This document shows positions 32,403 to 40,856 of a stretch of DNA of 55,115 nt, in pieces (the first letter of the stretch is position 1; every line of letters starts with the position of its first letter). Under the pieces are notes generated by a model that was not told the origin of the DNA, did no database searches, and saw only the letters and a program-made list of their open reading frames with translations. The stretch lies in the NCBI GenBank assembly GCA_937906475.1, contig CALCZA010000080.1:1-55115 (forward strand). The letters are read 5' to 3'. The translations under genes were made by a program, and so were the position numbers. The DNA is from an uncultured bacterium. Its GTDB lineage: Bacteria > Planctomycetota > UBA1135 > UBA2386.

Positions 32403-33374
32403 TTACGACAACAGCCAGCGTTCGAACTCTTCAGGGATTGGTGCTTCGTAGCACTGTTCTGAGTCGTCGTCGGGATGCCGCAGGTAGATCTGATGGGCGT
32501 GCAGCAGGTGGCGATTGGGGGTCTCAGCGGTGTCTTCGAAGACGCTTTCGCCGGCCTTCATACGGGCGACGAACGCGAGATAGTGGCTGTCGGGGTGGCC
32601 GTACAGTTTGTCGCCGATGACCGGGTGGCCGGCCTGCTCGAGGTGCACGCGGATTTGATGGGTGCGGCCTGTTTCGGGCAGGCAGCGCACGAGGGTCTTG
32701 TTCGGCCCGTGTCGCACTGGCTCAAGTGTGGTGTATGCCGTCTTCGGATTCTCTGCGTCACTCGCGGCGCTGCGTCGAAGCGTTACCTCGCGACCGAACT
32801 TGTGCCCGATGGGTTGCTCGCAACGCACTGCTTGATCGAGCCTGCCGTGCACGACTGCGAGGTATACCTTGCGCACCGAGTTGCCCTCGCCGACCGGAGA
32901 GAACTGGGCTTGCACGGCTGCTTGCGCGACTTTGTTGGTCGCGACAATGCAGATGCCGCTGGTCTCGCGGTCCAAGCGATGCACCAACTGCAGGTTCTCG
33001 CCGTGCTGTTCGCGCAGACGGTAAATCAGCGTGTTGCGAATGAACGGGCCGTCGGCATGCATCGGTAAGTGCGATGGTTTGTCGACGGCAAGCAGCGACG
33101 CGTCTTGATGCAAGACACGGTAGTCGAGGCTTACCTGCGGTTCTCGGTGCAGTTTCTCGTAGCGCAACTTCATGCCACCACGCAGTTGCTCGTCACCGGT
33201 TGCGCGTTCGCCGTCCAGCGAGATCTTGCCATTGGCGAGTTCGGCGAGCCAGCCATCGCGATCTAGGTAGCGGAAACGCTGCGACAGGAAAGCCAACAGG
33301 CTCAATCCCTTGGCATCGTTGGGGATGCGGGACTGCAGCGTGATCGCATGTGGCTGGGGGTCGGACTTCGGCAT
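32403..33374 (-). CDS. RluA-family 23S rRNA/tRNA pseudouridine synthase
   Basis: This 323-residue protein has an N-terminal S4-like RNA-binding domain (about 20-80) and a catalytic domain. The family motif LVHRLDRETSGI is at 130-141, with catalytic Asp135. Further RluA marks are LLAVDKPSHLPMH (94-106) and CLPETGRTHQIRVHLEQAGHP, plus DKLYG. RluA-family enzymes isomerise uridine in 23S rRNA or tRNA. Whether this is RluA, RluC or RluD in specificity cannot be told. The N-terminal S4 domain argues for the RluC/RluD type. The first 15 or so residues are unlike the family, so a start slightly inside is possible. Confidence 0.93.
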   Translation of the reverse strand: MPKSDPQPHAITLQSRIPNDAKGLSLLAFLSQRFRYLDRDGWLAELANGKISLDGERATGDEQLRGGMKLRYEKLHREPQVSLDYRVLHQDASLLAVDKPSHLPMHADGPFIRNTLIYRLREQHGENLQLVHRLDRETSGICIVATNKVAQAAVQAQFSPVGEGNSVRKVYLAVVHGRLDQAVRCEQPIGHKFGREVTLRRSAASDAENPKTAYTTLEPVRHGPNKTLVRCLPETGRTHQIRVHLEQAGHPVIGDKLYGHPDSHYLAFVARMKAGESVFEDTAETPNRHLLHAHQIYLRHPDDDSEQCYEAPIPEEFERWLLS

Positions 33375-33584
33375 GGGCGCGAGGTCCAGTGTGCCCGCAG
33401 CCGTCGCGCTAGTCGACGGTTGTGGCTGTTGATGCGCGACGATGCCTACATGCTGAGCCCGTCGAGGTGGCGGTAGTGAGATGGGGGACTGCGCAAGTAG
33501 GCCCGGCGCTCACGTTGTGGCCGCACGCTCGCAAGCGGGGCTGTGCTTTATCGCGGCTATATTGTCGTCAGTAGCTTTGCGTGA

Positions 33585-33992
33585 CTATGCGGTCGCTGGT
33601 TCGTCGCTGTTGCGGCGGCGGCGGTGCAATAGCGAAGCGCCAATACCTGCCAAGCCGGAGCCGAAGAGCAGCAGGGTTCCAGGCTCGGGGACCGGTTGGC
33701 CACCATCTGCGTTGCTGCCTTGGCCTTCATCGCCTGGGTTCGGGCCTTCGCTACTACTGGCGGCATTTTTGGTGCCAGATTGTGGACCACCGCCTGGCCC
33801 TGGTTGAGGTTCACCGGGCTCTGGGGTGTCTTCGACAGCCACGGTGCCGGTTGGGTTGAATACTTCAGTGTCTGGTTCATTGATCGGCGTGTCGGGGCCA
33901 ATTCGATCGGTGATTACCGTGGCAGACCCGTCGGAGCAACCCGGGAATACTAGGCTGGCAATCAGCAGGTTAATGAACAATCTCTTACGCAT
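33585..33992 (-). CDS. Small lipoprotein-like protein with PEP-CTERM tail
   Basis: This 135-residue protein has a signal peptide with lipobox-like VFPGC (Cys19), then a Pro/Gly/Ser-rich, disordered middle. The C-terminus is a complete PEP-CTERM sorting signal: VPEP at 101-104, the hydrophobic run GTLLLFGSGLAGIGASLL, then HRRRR. Proteins with this tail are processed by an exosortase in Gram-negative bacteria that make extracellular polysaccharide. An exosortase gene is not in the window. Having both a lipobox and PEP-CTERM is unusual. Eight residues follow the arginines. The function is unknown; it may be a surface or matrix protein. Confidence 0.85.
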   Translation of the reverse strand: MRKRLFINLLIASLVFPGCSDGSATVITDRIGPDTPINEPDTEVFNPTGTVAVEDTPEPGEPQPGPGGGPQSGTKNAASSSEGPNPGDEGQGSNADGGQPVPEPGTLLLFGSGLAGIGASLLHRRRRNSDEPATA

Positions 33993-34388
33993 GATTACTC
34001 TGAAGTCCGTGCGGTTAGCTCGGTGGCTGTTACGGACATAGCAAGCGGTGTGCCGTGTTGTGGCCTTGGTGAGTAGGTTCTTGCTTTCAAACGAACTGTT
34101 TCAGAACGCTTATCGATCTGCCCTTGCCACCAACTGTGCGGAGTGCTGAGCAAGTCTCTAAAAGGAACTAGCCGATGCAATGAAGGGGTGTCGGCACAAA
34201 TGCCGTTTGGCCAACGGCGGGCTCTAGTCGCGCCCAAGCGACTTGTTTCGACTTCCCTCGCACAGTTTGGCGCATGGGTGTTTCGGTGAAACAGCGTTGA
34301 GATTGGCAGTTGGTTCATGCCTGATCCGGTCGGCAGTAGATGTGGCGTAAAACAGACGGTGTGTCGCAGATCCGACGGCGGGCATCCG
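33993..34388. other. 396-bp intergenic region with two hairpins
   Basis: This region lies between two minus-strand genes, so it holds the 3' end of the 34389-38012 transcript and the promoter of the PEP-CTERM gene. Two inverted repeats are visible: gccgtt/aacggc (34202-34218) and agtcgc/gcgact (34226-34243). No frame here looks like protein. No clear promoter motif was found. Confidence 0.5.
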
Positions 34389-37300
34389 TCATCGGAGGCT
34401 GCCATACGACCGCACCTTGTGGTCCGTAGTGGTGACGAACACCTGCCCATCGGTTGCGAAGACGCGACTCTTCGTGGATCCGCGTAGCAGATAGAGATGT
34501 TGGCCGGTCGTTGCGTCGAGCACTTGCAGTGCCCCCGATTTCAGTGGCACGACCATGCGGTTGCCAATGATCGTGGCTTCGCCACCCCAGTTGCTTCCGC
34601 GCCGAACGAATCCTTCGATCTCCTTGCCCGTCTGTGCTTGGATGCGATGGATTTGATCCGGAGCAACGACGACCACCGTGCCGTTGGCCAGCGCGATGCT
34701 GCCCAGCACGGTCTTTTCGAGGTCGCGGTGCCACTGGACTTTGCCGGTATGGATGTCGAGGGCGACCAGCAGGCCTTGATCGTCGCCGACGATTACGACT
34801 TTCTCATCGTGACATGCGTGCGGGCTCTGCAGTGTCTCGGTGTCGTATTGCCAGACCGTTTGCATGTCAGGAATCGAAAAACACGAGACCAAGCCGCCTT
34901 CGCCAATGGCGATCACGTTCTGGCCAGTTGCGAGCAGCGAGCCATACGCTGTTTGGCGCATGTCCCTGCTCTGCACGCTCCGTTCACCGAGATCAATGGT
35001 GTGAAGGCGGCGGTTATTGGTCGCGAGCACGAGCGAGCGACCGACCAGCACCGGTTGCACTTCGGTTGGAAGATCGTCGAGGCTCCATGCGAGTTTGCCG
35101 TCGGCAAGGTCGATTGCGCGCAACTTGCCATCGAGCGATGCGACCAGCGCTTGGTTCTGGTCGAGCAGCGGCGTCGTCAACCAACCCGATAGATCGTCGC
35201 TCTTGAAGGTCCAGCTAGTGGCGTCGAGGTCCCCGGTTAATTTGTGAACCTGGCCGCTTCGGTCGACAAAGACACGTTGTTGATCTTTGGTGAAGACGGG
35301 GCGTGATTCGATGGCGCTGTGGTGTTGCCACGTCGCCTTGGCGAGCAACGTCAAATGCGCGCTCCACTCGGCATCGCCATCCCCAACCGCTTCGGTTGCA
35401 GTTGGGCTAAATCCTTGGATGGCGACTGTGATCGCAGTCTTGTCGGCTGGTACGCGCGACAACAATAGCGGCGTTGTACCGACTTCTGTGCCGTTGACGG
35501 TGACCGTTGCCTTCGATGGTTCGCTGGTGATCTTCAGCGGTAATCGTGCCAGTCCGTCGAACGGTACTTCGGGGAACGATACGCGCAGCGCTCGCAGGTG
35601 CTGTTGCGCGGTGACAAAGTCACCAGCGTTGGTGGCTTTGTCGAGCGCAGCTAGCAAGCGAGTAATGGTGGCGTTGCGCGTGACTCGGTCGCGGAAGTGC
35701 GTGCGTAAGTTCGCGTCGCTATTGGGCTGTGCCTCAAGCTCGCGGTAGAGCTTCATTGCGCCGGCGAAGTCGTATCGCGATTCCTTTTCGACGGCCGCCT
35801 TGAACATCGGGTCTAGGCGTCGTTGGGTGTCGTTGCGTTCGATTGCTTCGGTGTATTCCTGGCTGAGCCGACGACATGCTTCGATGTCTGGGCGCGAAGA
35901 CGCCAGCGATGCAGCGATGCTCGCCTTGGTCTTACTCGCTAGGAACTCAGGTAGGCTGGCCTGCTCGGACAGTTCGCTCAGGGCGTCGAAGCAGCGAACC
36001 AGCGCTGGTGAACACGACTGTTGTAAGGCCGCAAGGTTGGTGGTGACTTCGGTGCGGTCAAACAGCAGACTTGGGTCAGGCGGCATGTGGTTGCGCAGCA
36101 GTTTGCTGGCGCGCGCAAACTCATTGACAAGCGCGGCCATGCGAGTCGCGACGACTTCCTGCACTTCCTTTTGCATGCCGCGCTCGCTGTGCATCTCTCT
36201 GTAGATGCTCAGCGCGCTGTTCAACTCACCGCGGCCGAGTGCGGTCGCGGCCCTGGTCAGATCTTCATTGATGCGGGCCCGTTGTAGCTTGGCTAGGCGG
36301 TTCTTCTCGACCGTTTCGGCAAACGCAACGCGGCTCGCCAAGTCCTGGATGGAATCACACTCGCCAAGTTGCTCGCGCCAGCTGGCGAGCTTCGCGCGGG
36401 CATTGGCGCGATCACCTTGGTCGAGTAGCACTTGCACCTCGCTGGTCGCCGTAGCGATCGACGTGTCGAACGAGTCTTGTTGCCACCAGACAAAGCCCAT
36501 ACCGCCAATCAGTGCGACGACGGCCAGGGTGGCTCCAATGCGAATCAGTTTGCTGACTCGGGTTCGTTGCAGGCCGGACAACAGCTTTTGTATGTCCTTG
36601 CGCGAGCGATCAAGGCGCTGGATTGTTTTGTAGGCTTGGACAGCTTTCTGGCGGTCGCCTGCTGCCTGGTAGAGCTCCGCTAGTTCAAGCAGCGTGGTAA
36701 CGGCCCCCTCGACATCCTTTGCCGTCTGCCTAGCGCGCGCTTCGCGCATCAGGAATTGCGGTCGCATCGTGTTGTTTGCTCGGGCGTCGTCGAGGATCTC
36801 GAGGGCCACTGGGATCATGTTGCCATCGATCAGGGCGTCGAGCAGATCGAGTGTGCACTTCTCCAGCTCGGCTGAGTCTGCTGGCGAATGAGCGACTAGT
36901 ACCGTGCGCAGGAAACTGAGCGTACCCGGATCGTAGGGAGCCAGTTCGCGGGCGGTGCGGGCGAGGTTGAGGGCATCGTCGGCAACGGCCGAACGCTGAG
37001 CTGCCTCGAGCAATAAGGTGCTGGCGAAGCGTCGTTCGCCAACCTGCTCGAGCACTTCGGCCATGCTCTTAATCACAGCAATGCTGCGGTCGCCAGGCCG
37101 GTCGCGTAGCGTCTGCAGCAGTACGACCGCGCGCTTGTGTTCGCATCCTTCCGCTAGTTCGCTAGCGATGGTAATCAGGCTGTGGTCGTCGACCGTGTCG
37201 AGAATGCCGCCGATAACGAGGTCGCGCGCGGCCCTTGAGTAGGCGAACAGACCGATCGTTGTTTGGTCGGCTAACTGGCGGTAGGTGCTTCTCGTATCGA

Positions 37301-38012
37301 GGCTGTTTAGGACGGCGACGTGGCTGTCATTAAGTTCTTCTGGGTTGGCTGGTTGTGCGATTTGTATCGGCACCTCGTCGAGGCTGCTGACCGAGTCGAG
37401 AATGTTTTCCCATTCATCGGACCGCCGCGCCACTTCAAGCAGCAGGCCGTTGACGTCGTATTCTGGGTATAGCTCAAACTGCGCGCGCAGCACCTCGTTG
37501 GTTGGAGGTCCCTTGAAGAACTCGAAGGTGCCGTGGCGCCACGTGAACAGTGAGAACAGATCTTCCGCGACCTGCATGCCGACGATGTCATCGAGAGTTT
37601 CTTGGGTGATCAACTGGTCGCGAATGAGCAGTTGCCCGAGCGGGATTTTCGCCTGGCGTTGTTCGACCAGTGCTGAGCGCAACTCTTCTGGCAGCAGTAT
37701 GCCCGTTTGGAGTAGGCGTTGGCCAAGACGACGCAGCATCAGTCGGGTCGGAACAAGGATCCGGACGTAGCCTTCGTGGCAGAATATCTGGCGCTCTTCG
37801 AGGGGGTTACGCACGCGCAACACACCTTCCATCTTGGACATTGCCAGGGTCTGGAAGATGTCGGCAAGACTGATCTGATCCAGGTCTCCATGCATGGTGA
37901 CGGTTTGGTTACCGTCATCAAGCGATGTGCCCTCCGCGATTGCATCTTCCTCTGCCCCCGCGAGCAAGAAGTTGACTTCGGCTTCGTTCAGTATGTCCTG
38001 GTTATCCGTCAT
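34389..38012 (-). CDS. DUF4388-TPR-PEGA-PQQ-propeller membrane protein
   Basis: This 1207-residue protein combines several parts. Residues about 40-195 match the DUF4388 (PatA-N-like) domain (DLDQISLADIFQTLAMSKME), followed by a GspE-N-like stretch (LGQRLLQTGILLPEELRSAL) often paired with it. Helical TPR-like repeats run to about 475 (YQAAGDRQKAVQAYKTIQRL). One transmembrane segment lies at about 487-509 (IRIGATLAVVALIGGMGFVW). The exported half has helices, a PEGA beta domain at about 827-880 (PSKATVTVNGTEVGTTPLLL) and a PQQ-type beta-propeller from about 894 (GKLAWSLDD, GKVQWHRDL, VWQYDTETL blades). DUF4388 proteins usually have signalling or gliding-type roles. Here it may link a cytoplasmic signal to an envelope sensor. 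Its ATG at 38012 overlaps the divergent gene's start codon by 2 nt. Confidence 0.9.
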   Translation of the reverse strand: MTDNQDILNEAEVNFLLAGAEEDAIAEGTSLDDGNQTVTMHGDLDQISLADIFQTLAMSKMEGVLRVRNPLEERQIFCHEGYVRILVPTRLMLRRLGQRLLQTGILLPEELRSALVEQRQAKIPLGQLLIRDQLITQETLDDIVGMQVAEDLFSLFTWRHGTFEFFKGPPTNEVLRAQFELYPEYDVNGLLLEVARRSDEWENILDSVSSLDEVPIQIAQPANPEELNDSHVAVLNSLDTRSTYRQLADQTTIGLFAYSRAARDLVIGGILDTVDDHSLITIASELAEGCEHKRAVVLLQTLRDRPGDRSIAVIKSMAEVLEQVGERRFASTLLLEAAQRSAVADDALNLARTARELAPYDPGTLSFLRTVLVAHSPADSAELEKCTLDLLDALIDGNMIPVALEILDDARANNTMRPQFLMREARARQTAKDVEGAVTTLLELAELYQAAGDRQKAVQAYKTIQRLDRSRKDIQKLLSGLQRTRVSKLIRIGATLAVVALIGGMGFVWWQQDSFDTSIATATSEVQVLLDQGDRANARAKLASWREQLGECDSIQDLASRVAFAETVEKNRLAKLQRARINEDLTRAATALGRGELNSALSIYREMHSERGMQKEVQEVVATRMAALVNEFARASKLLRNHMPPDPSLLFDRTEVTTNLAALQQSCSPALVRCFDALSELSEQASLPEFLASKTKASIAASLASSRPDIEACRRLSQEYTEAIERNDTQRRLDPMFKAAVEKESRYDFAGAMKLYRELEAQPNSDANLRTHFRDRVTRNATITRLLAALDKATNAGDFVTAQQHLRALRVSFPEVPFDGLARLPLKITSEPSKATVTVNGTEVGTTPLLLSRVPADKTAITVAIQGFSPTATEAVGDGDAEWSAHLTLLAKATWQHHSAIESRPVFTKDQQRVFVDRSGQVHKLTGDLDATSWTFKSDDLSGWLTTPLLDQNQALVASLDGKLRAIDLADGKLAWSLDDLPTEVQPVLVGRSLVLATNNRRLHTIDLGERSVQSRDMRQTAYGSLLATGQNVIAIGEGGLVSCFSIPDMQTVWQYDTETLQSPHACHDEKVVIVGDDQGLLVALDIHTGKVQWHRDLEKTVLGSIALANGTVVVVAPDQIHRIQAQTGKEIEGFVRRGSNWGGEATIIGNRMVVPLKSGALQVLDATTGQHLYLLRGSTKSRVFATDGQVFVTTTDHKVRSYGSLR

Positions 38013-39588
38013 GCCTAATCACGCGTTGCGATCCAATGGATTCACTAGCCGTCCAGGCAAGTGTTCCATGTGGCTACCTTTGGCGGGTCTTATCGGAATC
38101 CTGGGTCTGCTGGCTCAACCAGTCTTAGGGCAAGTCCTAAGTAAAGACGTTGGTGCCATCACGGCGCGCAGCAGCGTCTATCAGAAGCGCTTCCGAGAAT
38201 TGCTGTTGACGGTCTCGAATCGGGATCTGCACGCCGGCTGGCAACTCGCTCGGGACCTTGGTCAGCCCGTCGCACCGGTGCTTTGGCAGATGCTGTCGGC
38301 GGAACGTTCCAATGTGGATCGACGGCTGGTGTTGTTAATCGCGGCAGTGCTGGCCGAAGGACCTGGCAAAGATTCTCGCTTGTTCGAATTGCTCGATCAT
38401 CGCCAGGCGATGCTGCAAGAGCGCATCATCGCGGCGATGTTGATCGCACTCGGTCCACATCGTGTGCGCCCGATGGAGAACTTCTGGGCGCGTTGTATCG
38501 GCCCCAATGTCGAGCCGGAGCCGTTACTCGGACTTGCTGTCCGCATTGCTTGTGCTCGCTTCCCGGATGCTGCTAAGGGAGCGCCGACGACCCAGGGCGA
38601 TGATCCAGGCATGGTCGCTGCCGCGGCGTTCTCTGGTTTGCGGATGTCGCCGCAGTTGCAGAAGCGGTTATGGCGTAGCGAGCGTCGGCACGCGGAACTG
38701 TTCTTTCGCGGCGCGCTACTTGGCGAAGGTTGGCGTTACAATCTCAACGGGGATCCACCGACTCTGCTCGATCGCGCCAGCGAGTTACTTGGCAAGCAGG
38801 AAGAGCGATTGGCAGCGGTACGTGCGGCAGCGATATTGTTGCGGGCCCGCGCTGGGGTCTTGGACCCGAAGGGTGATCGACCGGATTGGCGGTTGTTGCA
38901 GTTGGTCTCTAGCCAGGCGGCGAGTCGCGGTGCGTTGCAAGCATGGTTGTCGCCGACCCCGTTGGCGCGCGAAGAAGAGCCGCATCGGCTGGCCGTGGCG
39001 CACGCGCTGTATCAGCCCGTGCCCAGGACGGTCAAGGCGCTGAGCCAGTGGAGTGCGGATCCGGACATTCGCAGGCATATCGCAGTTGCGCTGGCCGTTC
39101 GCCTGGCCAAGGGCAACATCTTACGCAATGGAGTTGGCCAGTCGACGTCCACGGTTTCGCCGGCCGAAGTCATTGAATTGGCTTTGCCGGACGTGCCTGA
39201 GTTTCGTTTTGCAGTTTGGGCGAGCGGCGGGGAGTTCGCCGCGGGCCCCAAGTGTGCCGACCCTCAACTCGAGCAACTGGCGAACTTGATTGTCGCAGGA
39301 CGTGTCAGTCGCAAGGTAGTGCGCACGGCCCTGGAAGAGGCACTGTGGCGGTGGGGCAGTCATCCCGGCATTGGCCCGTGGCAACAAGAACGGCTGTTGA
39401 TTCGCGATCTGATGCTCGTCGGAAGCAAGCGGGGTGGCGGCAGATACCAGCCGCACCTCCGGTCGGAACTCCGCTACGTCGCCACCGGCCTGGACCGCAG
39501 CGACACGTTCTTCACGATAGCCGTGGAGATGTATGAGTTCCTGAATCGGCCGGTCGCGCCGGTGCCGGCTCAGTATCGATTGAGGTGA
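38011..39588 (+). CDS. Secreted or envelope helical-repeat protein of unknown function
   Basis: I used the ATG at 38011, giving 525 residues. Its leader has Arg and Lys before the hydrophobic core LPLAGLIGILGLLAQPVLG, as a signal peptide should. Starting at ATG 38068 would leave no charged region. Cleavage is likely after VLGQ. The mature protein is almost entirely helical (LAWQLARD-like HEAT/armadillo pairs, for example VDRRLVLLIAAVLAEGPGKD and LAAVRAAAILLRARAGVLD). No catalytic motif was found. The start codon shares two bases with the divergent DUF4388 gene, leaving no untranslated space, so any promoter for either gene must lie inside the other. It is convergent with the cysteine desulfurase gene. 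Confidence 0.8.
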   Translation: MPNHALRSNGFTSRPGKCSMWLPLAGLIGILGLLAQPVLGQVLSKDVGAITARSSVYQKRFRELLLTVSNRDLHAGWQLARDLGQPVAPVLWQMLSAERSNVDRRLVLLIAAVLAEGPGKDSRLFELLDHRQAMLQERIIAAMLIALGPHRVRPMENFWARCIGPNVEPEPLLGLAVRIACARFPDAAKGAPTTQGDDPGMVAAAAFSGLRMSPQLQKRLWRSERRHAELFFRGALLGEGWRYNLNGDPPTLLDRASELLGKQEERLAAVRAAAILLRARAGVLDPKGDRPDWRLLQLVSSQAASRGALQAWLSPTPLAREEEPHRLAVAHALYQPVPRTVKALSQWSADPDIRRHIAVALAVRLAKGNILRNGVGQSTSTVSPAEVIELALPDVPEFRFAVWASGGEFAAGPKCADPQLEQLANLIVAGRVSRKVVRTALEEALWRWGSHPGIGPWQQERLLIRDLMLVGSKRGGGRYQPHLRSELRYVATGLDRSDTFFTIAVEMYEFLNRPVAPVPAQYRLR

Positions 39589-39686
39589 CGGATCGTCTGG
39601 GATGGTCCCATGGGCCTGGGCGGACTGGCATGCAAAGTATGGGGAACTGCCTCGATGCCGTCGATCGCGCCGGCAACCAGATGCGA

Positions 39687-39709
39687 TTGCCGATGAAGTT
39701 CATCGGCAA
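39687..39709. terminator. Hairpin between convergent genes
   Basis: A perfect 9-bp stem, ttgccgatg (39687-39695) / catcggcaa (39701-39709), has loop aagtt. It lies between the stops at 39588 (+) and 39738 (-). There is no T-tract; it is probably a bidirectional terminator or 3'-end stabiliser. Confidence 0.45.
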
Positions 39710-39737
39710 CTAGCCGGTGTGGTTGCAGGCGGCGCGG

Positions 39738-40856
39738 CTACAGCGTCGCCAGCACTGCGAGCAGGGCGGTGACATCATCAGGCGAAGTGCCCGGACCCGG
39801 TGCGATGCGCACGGTTCCCGCAACGGCGGTGCCGAGATGCTCATGGATCCAAGGGGCGCAATGGAAACCGGTCCGCGCATGGATGTTGTTGGCAACTAAC
39901 ACCGAGCCAATCTCGAGTGAATCATAGCTGGCATGTACGAAGCTCAGCACCGGCGTGCGACCTTGTGTGCCGGGCCTGATCACTCGGAAGCCATTTAGCC
40001 GCGCCAGTCCCGCTTCGATCTCGCCGAGTCGCTGTAGTGCCCGGTCTAGCAGGTTGGCTTCGCCTTGTTCAGCCCGCCAATCCATAGCTGCCGCGAGTCC
40101 GAAGATGGCGGGGGTGTTGGGGGTGCCGGCTTCGAAGGCCTGTGGCCATTGACTTGGGTGACGTTCAAGTGCCGCACTACTGCCCGTTCCGCCGTGCTTC
40201 TGTGGTGCGAGGTCCAGGGCTGCGTGCACGGATACGAAGCCAATCCCGGGCGGCCCGTGGATCGCCTTGTGGCCGCTGCCGATGACGATGTCGGCGCCGA
40301 CGTCGAGCGATAGGTAGCCAGCTGTTTGGCTGGCATCGAGAACGGAAAGCGTGCCGTGTTGGCGGGCGACGTTGCAGATGCGTTCGGCGTCGAAGATCGC
40401 GCCGGTGACGTTGCTGGCGTGGGTGAATACGACGGCTTTGGGGTGGTTACTGGCGATGGCTTCGCAGAGCGCAGCATCGGTCGGGCCACTGCTCGCACCG
40501 ACCGTCGGCACGTCAAGTTGCAGGTTGCGTTCGTCGCGCAACGCCAGCAACGGCCGCACGACCGACGAATGTTCGAACGGTGTCGTCAACACGCGATCGC
40601 CGGGGTTTAGCAGGGCGCGCAGCACCAGGTTGAGTCCTTCGGTCGCGCCCGAGTTGCATGCGACTCGTTCAGCGGTGTGGCCGGTCATCTTGGCAATGCC
40701 CTTGCGCACCCGTTGCACGACCGAGGCGGCTTCCCGCGTGCGGGGCCCTTCGCCGCGATCGGCGCTGACGCCGACGTTCTGATACCAGTGCTGCACCGCT
40801 GCAACTACGGCGTCTGGTTTGGGGTAGCTGGTGGCTGCGTGGTCGAAGTAGATCAT
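39738..40856 (-). CDS. Cysteine desulfurase (class V aminotransferase family)
   Basis: This 372-residue PLP enzyme has the class V pattern: YFDHAATSYPKP at 3-14, CNSGATEGLNLVL, His96 in FEHSS, Asp174 in VLDASQTAG, and the PLP lysine Lys197 in GSGHKAIHGPPG. Cys333 in TGFHCAPW is at the expected place for the persulfide-forming cysteine, so sulfur can be mobilised from cysteine. The sequence belongs to the NifS/SufS-related group rather than IscS proper. The start overlaps the ThiF-like gene's stop by 4 nt, so this cysteine desulfurase probably supplies sulfur to a carrier activated by that partner. Confidence 0.92.
   Translation of the reverse strand: MIYFDHAATSYPKPDAVVAAVQHWYQNVGVSADRGEGPRTREAASVVQRVRKGIAKMTGHTAERVACNSGATEGLNLVLRALLNPGDRVLTTPFEHSSVVRPLLALRDERNLQLDVPTVGASSGPTDAALCEAIASNHPKAVVFTHASNVTGAIFDAERICNVARQHGTLSVLDASQTAGYLSLDVGADIVIGSGHKAIHGPPGIGFVSVHAALDLAPQKHGGTGSSAALERHPSQWPQAFEAGTPNTPAIFGLAAAMDWRAEQGEANLLDRALQRLGEIEAGLARLNGFRVIRPGTQGRTPVLSFVHASYDSLEIGSVLVANNIHARTGFHCAPWIHEHLGTAVAGTVRIAPGPGTSPDDVTALLAVLATL

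Noticed and set aside
33995-34450. Minus-strand frame of 151 codons in the 34-kb gap
   Set aside because: It overlaps the end of the DUF4388 gene in another frame, and its Arg/Ser/Pro/Thr-rich translation has no protein character.
40326-40610. Plus-strand frames opposite the cysteine desulfurase gene
   Set aside because: They are antisense shadows of a gene with an intact PLP site.
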